Below are positions 1-8,108 of a DNA stretch of 64,000 nt, in pieces. Below the pieces are notes generated by a model. The model was not told where the DNA came from. It ran no database searches and worked only from the letters and a program-made list of their open reading frames with translations. Source of the stretch: Thermococcus sp. Bubb.Bath (GTDB taxonomy: Archaea > Methanobacteriota_B > Thermococci > Thermococcales > Thermococcaceae); contig NZ_SNUR01000001.1 in the NCBI RefSeq assembly GCF_012027595.1, positions 620,001-684,000 on the forward strand, read 5' to 3'. The translations under genes and the position numbers were made by a program. How positions within the stretch are numbered: position 1 is the first letter of the stretch; the number at the start of each line of letters is the position of its first letter.

Positions 1-282
1 CCGGCAATATACGGGACGTTCGCGCTATTCGACGTCGTACTAGCGCTCATGGTCTACCGCGAGAACCGAACCGCGGTCAAGGTGGCCCTCGTTTACCTGG
101 CGCTGGACTTCTTCATGGCAACGTTCTACCTAATAGCCGGTGCGCTCCTCAAGGGCGTCATCGCGTTCCTGGACTTCCTGGCCCTTCACGACATGGTGAG
201 CTACGTAGGGCGCGTTATGAAGGAAGAGGGAGAGGTAGAGGCCGAAGAAGAGTCCGGGGACGATGGGGGGCAAACCTTATAA
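1..282 (+). CDS. Membrane protein, C-terminal part (cut by window edge)
   Basis: The frame is open from base 1 and ends at TAA 280-282, so the gene begins before the window. The visible 93 residues hold a hydrophobic stretch before the first in-frame Met (position 49), a second helix (about residues 28-48 of the visible part) and a short third hydrophobic run. It ends in a very acidic Glu/Asp-rich cytoplasmic-type tail. I do not recognise the family. Its stop codon overlaps the TATA-like element of the next operon, so the two are probably transcribed separately. Confidence 0.6.
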   Translation, partial: PAIYGTFALFDVVLALMVYRENRTAVKVALVYLALDFFMATFYLIAGALLKGVIAFLDFLALHDMVSYVGRVMKEEGEVEAEEESGDDGGQTL

Positions 283-318
283 GGATGTAAAGGAAGCTTT
301 ACGTAAAGTAAACTTTAC
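272..318 (+). promoter_or_regulatory. TATA promoter with two tandem palindromic operators
   Basis: A TATA-like element (CTTATAAG, 276-283) is followed by two back-to-back copies of the perfect inverted repeat GTAAAG-N4-CTTTAC, at 287-302 and 303-318. Each copy is 16 bp and they touch with no gap. The start of transcription expected about 25 bp after the TATA falls inside the repeats, and the first gene starts at 331. This is the geometry of a repressor site that blocks the basal promoter. The XRE regulator at 1935-2135 in the same operon is the obvious candidate to bind it, which would be autoregulation. The repeats are seen directly; the regulator assignment is inference. Confidence 0.75.
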
Positions 319-330
319 ATGGTGAGTGCC

Positions 331-714
331 ATGAAGACAAAACACTGGCTCGGGTGGGCGGTAATATTTGCGGTTCTCCTTGTACTGTTCGTTGAAGCCT
401 CCAACAGGAGCAGTGTGGCTCTTGCCGTTGGGAGTCTTTTCCTAGGAGCAATAATCGCCACGGCCTACGAACGCTACCTCGAAAGAATTGGAGAGGTAAT
501 CGTTGATGAGCGGGTTAAGGTGATTGAGGAGAAGAGCTACGCCCTGACCATGCGCGTCCTCGGCTTCACAATAGCCCTCACCTTCGTATCAACGAGCATA
601 ATCTCCCAGCGCGATCCCTTCTGGAAGAGCGCCTCCATCACGAGCGGGCTTTTTCTGGCAATCATCGCTCTGCTCCCGCTCTTCGCGAAGGCACACTACG
701 AGGAGGTGATGTGA
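331..714 (+). CDS. DUF2178-type small membrane protein
   Basis: This is a 127-residue protein with four likely membrane helices in two hairpins. A hydrophilic segment between them carries a V-x-DER-x-x-x-I pattern typical of DUF2178 proteins, which are archaeal membrane proteins of unknown function usually found beside a small XRE regulator. I chose ATG 331 over ATG 319 because GGTGAG at 321-326 gives a well-spaced ribosome-binding site, and 319 would overlap the operator. It is the first gene of the operon that runs through the ABC exporter. Function unknown. Confidence 0.75.
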   Translation: MKTKHWLGWAVIFAVLLVLFVEASNRSSVALAVGSLFLGAIIATAYERYLERIGEVIVDERVKVIEEKSYALTMRVLGFTIALTFVSTSIISQRDPFWKSASITSGLFLAIIALLPLFAKAHYEEVM

Positions 715-1014
715 ACGCACGAATTTCTGGGCATCACAATCCTGATAATCGGAACTTTGACTGCACTTTACATTGCCGCAGGCTACCGCAGGAACGCAGG
801 TGAAGATAGGGACGAACGGACTATCAGAATTGACCAGGCTGCGGCTGAGAAGACGATCCTGCTCATTCAGACGCTTGTGGTGGTGGAAATACTCTACGTC
901 CGCTTCATAACCGGAGACAGAGAGAGCCCGGCATACCATGCGCTCCTCTTAATCGCGCTTGTGGCAACACTTGGGTATCTCTGTGTGAAGTACTACTACT
1001 CAAGGGTGATGTGA
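715..1014 (+). CDS. DUF2178-type small membrane protein with apparent ACG start
   Basis: The 99-residue product has the family pattern: helix 1, a DERTIRID-type segment, then two helices and a basic C-terminus ending Arg-Val-Met. The next two genes begin directly after a TGA in the context AGGGTGATGTGA-start. The same context here (GAGGAGGTGATGTGA) places the start at 715, where the codon is ACG. The first recognisable start in frame is TTG 757, which would delete the first membrane helix. Either ACG is used as a rare start, or a start mutation or sequence error has occurred. It is homologous to the genes at 331 and 1630. Confidence 0.6.
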   Translation, partial: THEFLGITILIIGTLTALYIAAGYRRNAGEDRDERTIRIDQAAAEKTILLIQTLVVVEILYVRFITGDRESPAYHALLLIALVATLGYLCVKYYYSRVM

Positions 1015-1629
1015 ATGGAGCGCTGGAAGAGGAACGTTCTGGGGCTGCTCCTCATTTCAGCACTGGTCTATGGCGCGTATCTCCTCTGGCTCTACGAGGC
1101 AAGTGGAGGGACGATGACCGTCAGCATGGAAATGCCAGAGTGGACGTTTCCAATCCTAGTTGGAGTTTTCATATCCGCCGTCGCCTTCGGCGGGGGCCTC
1201 TTTGGGACGGCTATTGAGAATCCAGACTTCTTAAGAGACGGCTGGGGTACCGCCCAGCTCCTCGTTCTGTCGGCTTTATTGGCAGCCCTATCAACCGTCT
1301 GGGCCTTCCAGATGACGGGATACCTCTCCACAATTCAGACAGTCATCACCACCATCTTCATAATTGTGGCGGCTGTTCTCGTTGTTAGAATGAAGAAAGA
1401 GAAACTGACGCCCAAAACGGTCATAACCGACGAGAGGGGAGAAGAGATAGACCTCAGGAGCAGGGCGCTGGCTGGGGATACGCTCGTGGGAATAATCGCC
1501 ATTCTCCTTCTCGGCACGAGTTTTAAGGGGTTCCCAAGAATCAGTACCCATGCCATGACCCTCTATCCCCTAGCGGCCTATGGGATAGTGTGGTTCGGCG
1601 CTAAGCTCTACTACAGGAGGGTGATGTGA
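1015..1629 (+). CDS. DUF2178-type membrane protein, longer form
   Basis: This 204-residue protein has about six hydrophobic helices. The C-terminal half repeats the organisation of the neighbouring small proteins: a VITDERGEEIDLRSRAL segment between helix pairs and a C-terminus of the Tyr-Tyr-x-Arg-Arg-Val-Met type. ATG 1015 follows the TGA of the previous gene directly, with GGGTGATG as ribosome-binding site. The shared DER segment and shared end motif suggest the four proteins arose by duplication and may assemble together. Function unknown. Confidence 0.7.
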   Translation: MERWKRNVLGLLLISALVYGAYLLWLYEASGGTMTVSMEMPEWTFPILVGVFISAVAFGGGLFGTAIENPDFLRDGWGTAQLLVLSALLAALSTVWAFQMTGYLSTIQTVITTIFIIVAAVLVVRMKKEKLTPKTVITDERGEEIDLRSRALAGDTLVGIIAILLLGTSFKGFPRISTHAMTLYPLAAYGIVWFGAKLYYRRVM

Positions 1630-1933
1630 GTGAACGAATTGGCCATTGTTGTGGCCGTCTCCATTGTCGGGGGTGTTCTTCCCGGAGTTTTGATGACAAG
1701 GGTTATGCTCAGAGAAATAGGGGTTCCTCCAGACGAGAGAGCGCTGGAAATCGATAAAAGGACGGCTCTTAAAACACTTGAGGCTGTTACGGTTGTGGAC
1801 GTAATTTTGCGGTATTACCACTGGTTTATCACAAAAAAACAGCGCCGCCAGGGACACAACGACCCTGATAATCTTTATGACAGTATTCTTTGGCATCTGG
1901 ATATTCAGGGCGTACTACGCCAGGAGGATGTGA
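1630..1933 (+). pseudogene. DUF2178-type membrane protein, frameshifted at an A7 run
   Basis: GTG 1630 follows the preceding TGA with AGGAGGGTGATG as ribosome-binding site. The frame has helix 1 and a DERALEIDKRTALKTLE segment like its neighbours, then runs into the seven-A run at 1833-1839. After that the zero frame is polar and ends at 1938. The +1 frame instead encodes a helix and the family-typical end Arg-Arg-Met, stopping at TGA 1931-1933. Removing one A restores a complete protein of about 100 residues. It may be a real mutation, a sequence error, or a site of transcriptional slippage. Confidence 0.7.
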
Positions 1934-1934
1934 T

Positions 1935-2135
1935 ATGAAGAACCGTCTCCGCGAGCTGAGGGAAGAAAGGGGTCTGACGCAGGAAGAGCTCGCAAAGGCC
2001 CTCGGAGTGACGAGACAGACAATAATAGCCATTGAGAGGGGAAAGTACGACCCCTCCCTTAAACTCGCCTTTAAGATAGCCCGATTTTTTGGGAAGTCAA
2101 TCGAGGAGGTGTTCATATATGAAGAATCTGGTTGA
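1935..2135 (+). CDS. XRE-family transcriptional regulator (YozG-like, 66 residues)
   Basis: This is a single helix-turn-helix domain: [20 protein letters not shown] at the start, then [18 protein letters not shown] as recognition helix and wing. It has no sensor domain. ATG 1935 has AGGAGGATGTGAT before it and lies just after the repaired stop of the membrane-protein gene. Small XRE proteins of this type commonly sit in operons with DUF2178 membrane proteins and ABC exporters and repress them. The tandem palindromes at 287-318 are the likely operator. How the signal reaches the regulator is not visible. Confidence 0.9.
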   Translation: MKNRLRELREERGLTQEELAKALGVTRQTIIAIERGKYDPSLKLAFKIARFFGKSIEEVFIYEESG

Positions 2136-2880
2136 GGTGGAGGGCCTTGAGAAGGACTACGGGAAGGTCAAGGCCCTGAAGGGAATAAGCTTCTCCATCA
2201 AAGAGGGGGAAATCTTCGGTCTCATCGGCCCAAACGGGGCCGGGAAGAGCACCACACTCAAGATACTCGCCACGCTGCTCAGGCCCACCGCTGGAGAGGC
2301 CAGGATAGCAGGATACGACGTCGTTGAGGATGCGGACAAGGTCAGGGAACTGATAAGTTATCTCCCGGAGGAGGCCGGGGCCTACAAAAACCTGACTGGG
2401 ATGGAGTACCTAAGGATGATGGCGGGGCTGTACGCGAAGGACGAGAAGAAGGCCAAGAGAATGGTGGAAGTCGGAGTTGAGATATCGGGCCTTGGAGAGA
2501 GGCTGAAGGACAAGGTTGCCACGTACTCAAAGGGAATGACGAGGAAACTACTCCTCGCGAGGGCGCTAATGGTGATGCCGAAGCTGGCCATACTGGACGA
2601 GCCCGCGAGCGGTCTGGACATAGTCAACGCGTACACGATAAGGAAGACGATAAAGGCCTTTGCAAGAGAGAAGGGCGTCACCTTCCTCGTCTCCAGCCAC
2701 AACATGCTCGAGGTCGAGTACCTCTGCGACAGGGTGGCCTTCATCAATAAAGGACATATAGTTGAGTCGGGCACACCGGCGGAGCTGAAGGAGAGGTATT
2801 CCGCGGAGAACCTTGAGGAGGTCTTCATGAGGGCGATAGGGGTTGAGATTCCCGAGCCCGTCGGGGGTGAGGGCTCATGA
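2119..2880 (+). CDS. ABC transporter ATP-binding protein (NatA-like)
   Basis: This 253-residue ATPase has all ABC motifs: Walker [10 protein letters not shown] near residue 40, a signature of the YSKGMTRK type, and Walker [13 protein letters not shown] followed by the switch His in SSHNMLEV. It is closest to the NatA/CcmA class of export ATPases, which work with ABC-2 permeases. ATG 2119 has AGGAGGT upstream and overlaps the end of the XRE gene by 17 bases. The permease gene overlaps its stop by ATGA. Substrate unknown; sodium, antibiotic or lipid export are all possible. Confidence 0.9.
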   Translation: MKNLVEVEGLEKDYGKVKALKGISFSIKEGEIFGLIGPNGAGKSTTLKILATLLRPTAGEARIAGYDVVEDADKVRELISYLPEEAGAYKNLTGMEYLRMMAGLYAKDEKKAKRMVEVGVEISGLGERLKDKVATYSKGMTRKLLLARALMVMPKLAILDEPASGLDIVNAYTIRKTIKAFAREKGVTFLVSSHNMLEVEYLCDRVAFINKGHIVESGTPAELKERYSAENLEEVFMRAIGVEIPEPVGGEGS

Positions 2881-4145
2881 GCGACTTCTGGATACTAGCG
2901 AGAAAAGAGATAATGAACCTGATAAGGGACAAGAAGCTCCTCTTCGGCCTGATAATAGTCCCCCTCATCCTCTATCCTGCGATGGGGAAGATGATGCAGG
3001 TCGGGATTGAGAAGGCCCAGGGGGAGACGCACGTGGCCATCGTGAGCTTCGACGACGGAAAGTACGGAATGACCCTGATAAAGGCGCTGAACGCCACTCC
3101 GAACGTCACAGTCACGCTCATCCAGGCGGGTTCTATTGGGGAGGCCCTGCAACGTGCATCGGAGCAAAAACAGAACGTGCTTGTGGTAATCCCCCGGAAC
3201 TTCAGCGCCAGCATAGAGGAAAATGAGAGGGCAGAGGTCGAAGTCTACGGTATATTCAACGCGATAGGCTCGGGAATCCGCGAGAGCGTCAGCGAGGGCA
3301 GGATTAATGCGGTCATCGATATCCTATCCCAGGAGCTGGCGAAGATAAAGATAGAGAAAGCTGGGTTTGAAAACCCGGACGCAGTTTTAAACCCCGTCGG
3401 AGCCGTCAGCAAGTCCGTGATAAAGGGTAGAATCGTCAACGTTCCCCCTTCAGTTGTCTCCTCTGTTTTAGCGTCACAGTCAACGAGCCTGCCCCTAATA
3501 GTGTTCCTCATGGTCACGATAACCGCCCAGATGGCGGCGGGGGCAGTGGCGGCCGAGAAGGAGAACAAGACCCTCGAGACCCTCCTGACTTTACCCGTCA
3601 AAAGGACCACGATAGTGGCGTCGAAGATAAGCGGAACGGCCGTTATGGGCCTTATCGCGGCCTTAGCTTACATGATAGGGCTGAAGAGCTACATGGGGAC
3701 GTTCCAGTCGAAGGCAGGTGTGAGCCTGAGCGAGCTTGGCCTTGGGATGACTCCAACGGGAATGCTCCTCTTTTCCCTCGTGGTGTTCCTCACGATAGTC
3801 TTTGCCCTCAGCCTAGCGATGGTACTGGCGGTTTTCGCGGAGGACGTCCAGAGCGCAAACACCGTCGTCAGCTCGGTGATACTCCCCCTAGCCTTCCCGG
3901 CGTTCCTGCTGATGTTCGTCGACCTCAGTCAGCTGCCCCCCGCGGCACGCTACGGGCTCCTGGCGATACCGTTCACATACCCCGTTGCGGCATACCGCTA
4001 CGCCCTGACGGGTGCGTACGGGCCATTGATTATCAGCATCGCGTATCTAACCGCCGCCGCCGGGCTGACGCTCTATCTGGCAGCGCGGATATTCTCAAGC
4101 GAGAAGGTTCTGACGGCAAAGATAAGCTGGGGAAAGAAGAGATAG
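2877..4145 (+). CDS. ABC-2 type permease (NatB-like)
   Basis: This 422-residue permease has an N-terminal helix (about residues 22-40), a large soluble domain of about 150 residues that should face outside, and a C-terminal block of five or six helices. The block includes the conserved AAEKENKTLETLLTLPVKR segment after the second helix, typical of the ABC-2/NatB permeases that pair with NatA-like ATPases. It starts inside the ATPase stop (ATGA), so the pair is translationally coupled. It is the last gene of the operon. Confidence 0.88.
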   Translation: MSDFWILARKEIMNLIRDKKLLFGLIIVPLILYPAMGKMMQVGIEKAQGETHVAIVSFDDGKYGMTLIKALNATPNVTVTLIQAGSIGEALQRASEQKQNVLVVIPRNFSASIEENERAEVEVYGIFNAIGSGIRESVSEGRINAVIDILSQELAKIKIEKAGFENPDAVLNPVGAVSKSVIKGRIVNVPPSVVSSVLASQSTSLPLIVFLMVTITAQMAAGAVAAEKENKTLETLLTLPVKRTTIVASKISGTAVMGLIAALAYMIGLKSYMGTFQSKAGVSLSELGLGMTPTGMLLFSLVVFLTIVFALSLAMVLAVFAEDVQSANTVVSSVILPLAFPAFLLMFVDLSQLPPAARYGLLAIPFTYPVAAYRYALTGAYGPLIISIAYLTAAAGLTLYLAARIFSSEKVLTAKISWGKKR

Positions 4146-4170
4146 AGGGGCTTCATTCCAGAGGTTCGCT

Positions 4171-4737
4171 TCAGGGGGTTACAACCTTCTTTCCTTTTCT
4201 CCTTTTTTCCAGGTCGTCAACGATGTCCTTAAAATATGGATAAAACTCGCTCCTCCTCAGGCTATCAAGCGCCCCCCAGAACTCGTCGAGGTTCCTGAAG
4301 CCAGATTCCTCGTATTCAATCGCCTGGATGAGCATCTCAAGCCTGTCAGCAAAGCGGACGAGGCCCCCTTCGGGCGTGGATTCGTTCTCATACTCGTCGA
4401 AGAGCTGGGCGTATTCTCCCATTCCGTTCTCCCCCAGCATTTCGGAGATGGCCCTTCTCTCCCCCTCAACCTTGTCAAAATAGCGCTGAGAGGGGAGCGG
4501 GATGTCAGTTATCCTGGCCTCACCGAGGTCGTGAATGAGGGCTATCTTAACGGCCCGCTCAACGTCTACCTCAACTCCCTTTCTCCTGAGCTCGTCCCCA
4601 AGAAACATCGTTATCAGGGCCGTCCTGAACGAATGGTCCGCTATGCTCTCCGGAACGGGTACCCCGCGAAGGAGCCAGCCCGTTCTCTTCAGTTTTTTAA
4701 GGTTTCCTGCCTCGAAAAACAGGTTCAGGAGGGACAT
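4171..4737 (-). CDS. HD-domain hydrolase (YfbR/HDDC2-like nucleotidase family)
   Basis: This 188-residue protein has the metal-binding HD pattern: His in IADHSFRTA, the HD doublet in ALIHDLGEARITDIPLP, and a distal Asp in RFADRLEMLIQA. These match the HDDC2/YfbR group of deoxynucleoside 5'-monophosphatases, so phosphate removal from dNMPs is the likely activity. ATG 4737 has GGAGGAG at good spacing; a GTG at 4743 lacks that spacing. It follows the OB-like gene with a near overlap, and the two form a leftward operon. Confidence 0.85.
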   Translation of the reverse strand: MSLLNLFFEAGNLKKLKRTGWLLRGVPVPESIADHSFRTALITMFLGDELRRKGVEVDVERAVKIALIHDLGEARITDIPLPSQRYFDKVEGERRAISEMLGENGMGEYAQLFDEYENESTPEGGLVRFADRLEMLIQAIEYEESGFRNLDEFWGALDSLRRSEFYPYFKDIVDDLEKRRKGKKVVTP

Positions 4738-4739
4738 GC

Positions 4740-5054
4740 TCACTCCTCCGCAATGAACAGGGCCTTCTCCGTCTCTATCGCCATCGCTATTAAATCCCCA
4801 GCGAGAAAACGGCCGTAGACCCTGACTTTGTCCCCCTTCCCCAGGCAGGGGCTGCCTGAAAACTCTATACGAATACCCGCCACTGAGAAAACAGTTCTGT
4901 AACCTGGGAGCTCCATCGGGAGGAACTCAATCCTCGGCTTGTCCTCGACGGTGCCCTCAAGAACGACGTTTTTACCGCGCATTCTGCCAGACTTAAGGTC
5001 CTCCACCGTTACGGTGTAATAAAAATGGTGGCCGAGTTTAACCCGCGTGGACAT
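4740..5054 (-). CDS. Conserved small protein, OB-fold-like
   Basis: This 104-residue protein is rich in beta strands. Its pattern is strand - GKNVVLEGTVEDKP - strand - GYRTVFSVAGIRIEFSG - GDKVRVYGRFLAGD - strand, which reads like a single OB fold. I do not recognise a named family and no catalytic residues are evident. It is the first gene of a two-gene leftward operon with the HD hydrolase and is divergent from the GTPase. A nucleic-acid or nucleotide-binding role is a guess from fold alone. Confidence 0.6.
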   Translation of the reverse strand: MSTRVKLGHHFYYTVTVEDLKSGRMRGKNVVLEGTVEDKPRIEFLPMELPGYRTVFSVAGIRIEFSGSPCLGKGDKVRVYGRFLAGDLIAMAIETEKALFIAEE

Positions 5055-5128
5055 GTTCCCCGCCCCACATCTTTTTATCTCCCCACGTGATACTCACTTT
5101 GAAAGATAAACCTTGCGGAGGGATGGCG

Positions 5129-5689
5129 GTGATAAAGGTTGCGATAATCGGGGCAGAGAACGCGGGCAAATCCACGCTCATGAACGCTCTAATCGGCGGA
5201 AAAATCAGCGAGGTTGAGAACCTCCCCGGAACGACTAAGGGGGTTATAAGGAGGCGCTTTGGAACGTTGAAGATACCGAAGAGCATGAAGAACCCGCTAG
5301 GGGGCGCGGACGAGTTCGTCCTAATAGACACCGCCGGCCTCTTCGACCCACAGAGGGAGCTCAGGGGTAAGGTGCTCAGCGAGGACAAGTTCAGGAGAAT
5401 CCTCGACGAGATAACCTCCGCGGACGTTATCATCCACATGGTGGACGCGACCGTTGGACTGCACAGGGGCATGGAGAAGCTCCACCACATGCTGAAGTTC
5501 AGGTATGGGAAGCCGATTATAGTCGTGATAAACAAAATTGACCTCGTGCCGCAGGAGAGGGTGGAAGAAATCAGAAAAATCATAAAAAAGAGGCTGGAGC
5601 AGGAGGCGATACCGCTGTCGCTCGTCACTTATGAGGGCTTCAACGAGCTCATTGAGAGGCTTGCGTACTACGCCCAGTACGCCGACTGA
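5129..5689 (+). CDS. Small Era/Der-like GTPase
   Basis: This protein of about 186 residues is essentially one G domain: G1 IIGAENAGKSTLMNAL, G2 Thr in LPGTTKG, G3 DTAG, G4 NKID and a G5-like SLVTYEG. It has no KH or RNA-binding extension, so it is not Era itself. Starts at GTG 5087, ATG 5123 and GTG 5129 are in frame. GGAGGG at 5117-5122 is correctly spaced only for 5129, so I prefer that. A TATA element (CTTTTTATC) lies near 5071-5079. The target process is unknown; ribosome or membrane functions are typical for the family. Confidence 0.8.
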   Translation: MIKVAIIGAENAGKSTLMNALIGGKISEVENLPGTTKGVIRRRFGTLKIPKSMKNPLGGADEFVLIDTAGLFDPQRELRGKVLSEDKFRRILDEITSADVIIHMVDATVGLHRGMEKLHHMLKFRYGKPIIVVINKIDLVPQERVEEIRKIIKKRLEQEAIPLSLVTYEGFNELIERLAYYAQYAD

Positions 5690-6115
5690 TCACTTTTCGC
5701 GCTCTACCCTGACGAGCTTGTACCTCTTTTCTCCACACTCCACGTCCTCAAGTATCTCCATAACCTTAACGCGGTCACCTTCGAAGAGGCCAGCAGGCCT
5801 CACCACCTCCTCCTTGGACGGATCGTCGCAGTCCACGAACTTCAGGGTTACCTTGGAGCCCACTATCGCAATCCTTGGATCCACGAGGACTTCAATCGGG
5901 GGCTCAACGACCTCGACGACGCGGACTTTTCCTTCGTGAAGCGGGCAGGAGTGCTCTATGTTCCTGACCCTAACTATCCGGTATCTCCTTCCGGGTTCGA
6001 GGTTTCCAACGCAGACCCTGGCAAGCCTGCAGGTCTTACATGGCTCGGCGGGTCCCTCATAAATGAACTCAAGCCCAGGTTTTGCCAGCTTTTCTCCAAC
6101 CAGCGTGATGACCAT
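5690..6115 (-). CDS. UPF0179 family protein
   Basis: This 141-residue archaeal protein has cysteine pairs ([10 protein letters not shown] near residue 26, a later SCPLHEGK, then VDC and VEC), suggesting a metal-binding beta-rich fold. The pattern matches UPF0179, a conserved archaeal family of unknown function. ATG 6115 has GGAGGT seven bases upstream; the in-frame GTG at 6124 would overlap that site. It follows egsA closely in the same direction and ends back to back with the GTPase gene. Confidence 0.8.
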   Translation of the reverse strand: MVITLVGEKLAKPGLEFIYEGPAEPCKTCRLARVCVGNLEPGRRYRIVRVRNIEHSCPLHEGKVRVVEVVEPPIEVLVDPRIAIVGSKVTLKFVDCDDPSKEEVVRPAGLFEGDRVKVMEILEDVECGEKRYKLVRVEREK

Positions 6116-6152
6116 CTCGTACACCTCCGTGAGACATGATAGTGAAATCGAA

Positions 6153-7193
6153 TCAGATGACCCCTGTTATCCTGGCGGCCTTCTCGGCCGCTTCCCAGGT
6201 GAGGCCTTCGCGCCCGAGTATCGTATAGCGCTCCGGCCTAATTGTGTGGGCTATGGTGAGGGCCTTGATTATTGTCTCGGGTTCGATTCCAAGTTCGTAT
6301 GCGTTAGTTGGTGCGCCCACCCTCTTTAAGGTTTCCCTAACCCGCTCCCATTTCAGGCCGTGGAGATAGGCCGTTATTATCGTCCCAATTCCAACCTGTT
6401 CGCCGTGGAGGGCAGGTTTCGGGGCTATCTGGTCGAGGGCGTGGCTGAAGAGATGCTCCGCGCCGCTCGCAGGCCTGGAAGAGCCGGCTATGCTCATGGC
6501 AACGCCGCTCGATATAAGGCCCTTGACGACCTTCCTCACGCTCTCCTCATTGCCGAGCCTTATGATGTCCGCGTTCTTCATAACCATCTTGGCGCTCATG
6601 AGGGAGAGGGAAGCCGCGTACTCGCTGTAGTACTCCCCCCTTATCCTGTGGGCGAGCTGCCAGTCCTTAACTGCCGTGAGGTTGCTTATTATGTCTCCTA
6701 CTCCCGCGGCGAGGTAGCGGTAGGGGGCGGTTCTTATAACGTTAACATCCGCAACAACGGCCACCGGAGGTCTGGCCTTGACGGAGGTTTTGACCCCCAA
6801 ATCCTTTATAGACGCGTTGGCGCTCGCTATGCCGTCGTGCGATGCTGTCGTCGGAAAACTAATGAAGGGAAGACCGAGGCGATGCGATGCAAGCTTGGCG
6901 ACGTCTATTATACTTCCCCCACCAACCGCCACCATCCAGTCGGCTCCAAACTCACCTGCCAACCCTTCAACGCGCCCCACTTCCTCCATACTGGCAGCTT
7001 TGACGACCACACCTTCAACCTCAAACCTCTCTGAGAGGGACTCCTCAACAGCTTTACCCGCTATCTCCTTCGTCCGGGGGCCGTAGAGAATGAGAGCCTT
7101 CGAACCGAGCCTCAACCTCTCGGCTACGTTGACAACTTCCCCCGTTAGGTTCTCTCCAAGCAGAACTTCCCTGGGGAGCTCCATCAGATGCAC
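6153..7193 (-). CDS. egsA: sn-glycerol-1-phosphate dehydrogenase
   Basis: This enzyme reduces dihydroxyacetone phosphate to sn-glycerol-1-phosphate, which sets the archaeal lipid backbone stereochemistry. The product is about 346 residues. It has the nucleotide loop [16 protein letters not shown], the G1PDH hallmark [18 protein letters not shown] with a metal-binding Asp, and two metal His in [11 protein letters not shown] and [14 protein letters not shown] 7193 (reading Met-His-Leu-Met-Glu-Leu-Pro) is preceded by GGTGAG at fair spacing; GTG 7202 is possible but has none. It is in the leftward operon egsA-UPF0179, divergent from the DUF63 operon. Confidence 0.93.
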   Translation of the reverse strand: MHLMELPREVLLGENLTGEVVNVAERLRLGSKALILYGPRTKEIAGKAVEESLSERFEVEGVVVKAASMEEVGRVEGLAGEFGADWMVAVGGGSIIDVAKLASHRLGLPFISFPTTASHDGIASANASIKDLGVKTSVKARPPVAVVADVNVIRTAPYRYLAAGVGDIISNLTAVKDWQLAHRIRGEYYSEYAASLSLMSAKMVMKNADIIRLGNEESVRKVVKGLISSGVAMSIAGSSRPASGAEHLFSHALDQIAPKPALHGEQVGIGTIITAYLHGLKWERVRETLKRVGAPTNAYELGIEPETIIKALTIAHTIRPERYTILGREGLTWEAAEKAARITGVI

Positions 7194-7223
7194 TTCTCTC
7201 ACCTTTCTTAATTACGACCGGCG

Positions 7224-7266
7224 ACCTTAAAAGTGATTGGGTGATGATGAGAGGAAAAGCTTTAAC
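7224..7266. promoter_or_regulatory. Divergent promoters of egsA and the DUF63-suhB operon
   Basis: On the minus strand a CTTTTAAG TATA element (7226-7233) lies about 33 bp upstream of the egsA start. On the plus strand GAAAAGCTTTAAC (7254-7266) is a good BRE/TATA about 30-40 bp upstream of ATG 7296. The 100-bp gap holds both promoters. Confidence 0.6.
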
Positions 7267-7295
7267 CCCCTTTCCCTACTTCCACCGGTGGTTTA

Positions 7296-8108
7296 ATGGG
7301 ACCAGGAGAGTTCTTTCAGAAATACTTCGTTGACCCGATAAAGTACAACCAGGGCTACAACGCCGTGAACACGACGGTATACGCAATAATCCTTGGAATA
7401 GCCGTCCTCCTCCTCTATAGAATGCTCAAAAGGATGGGAATAAAAATCGACGAGCGCTTTTTCGTCGCTCTCATGCCGTACATAATCCTGGGACCGCTTA
7501 TGAGGGCTGAGACGGACACCGGAATGCTCCCCAGGACGTACCTCACGGTGAGTCCCGGCGCGTACTTCGTTATAGCTGCGTTTGCCATAGCCGCGCTTTT
7601 CGTTGTCTGGAGGCATCTTGGGCCAGTGGACAAACTCTACCCCATCTACCGCGACTTTGGCTGGGTACTTGTCGGAGGGTTGATCTTTCTCCTCCTCATC
7701 AACCTGAACAAGGCAAAATTCCACTGGAACTACTTTGGATATTTTATCCCGATCCTTTTCGTGGCGGAGCTGAGCATATGGGCCCTTGGAAAGAAGTTCA
7801 AACTCATTAAGAACAACAAGGTGTTATTCTACACCCACTTCTACGATGCCACCACAACGTTCGTCGGAATCCAGTTCTTTGGGTTCTGGGAGCAGCACGT
7901 ACTGGCAAGGGAGTTCATGGGGCTCTTTGGAACTCCCGCGGCGATGTACATAGAGAAGCTCGTGGTGCTGGTTCCGATAGTCTGGCTCCTGGACGTCTAC
8001 ATGAAGGACGAGGATCCAGAGCTGATAAACTTCGTGAAGATGGCCATTTTCATACTCGGATTCGGGCCGGGAACGAGAAACCTGCTTATAGCGTTTATGG
8101 GGGCATGA
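7296..8108 (+). CDS. DUF63 family membrane protein
   Basis: This 270-residue protein has about seven hydrophobic helices. The N-terminus reads FVDPIKYNQGYNAVNTTVYA, followed by ALMPYIILGPLMRAETDTG, segments typical of the archaeal DUF63 family. A membrane-embedded FYTHFYDATTTFVGIQFFG segment has conserved His, Asp and Thr. Function unknown. ATG 7296 has GGTGG upstream. It heads the operon DUF63-suhB-rhomboid-upp with overlapping junctions. Confidence 0.85.
   Translation: MGPGEFFQKYFVDPIKYNQGYNAVNTTVYAIILGIAVLLLYRMLKRMGIKIDERFFVALMPYIILGPLMRAETDTGMLPRTYLTVSPGAYFVIAAFAIAALFVVWRHLGPVDKLYPIYRDFGWVLVGGLIFLLLINLNKAKFHWNYFGYFIPILFVAELSIWALGKKFKLIKNNKVLFYTHFYDATTTFVGIQFFGFWEQHVLAREFMGLFGTPAAMYIEKLVVLVPIVWLLDVYMKDEDPELINFVKMAIFILGFGPGTRNLLIAFMGA

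Noticed and set aside
7238-7252. ATGATGA resembling a C box in the egsA/DUF63 gap
   Set aside because: No CTGA D box at suitable distance, and the segment is the promoter region.
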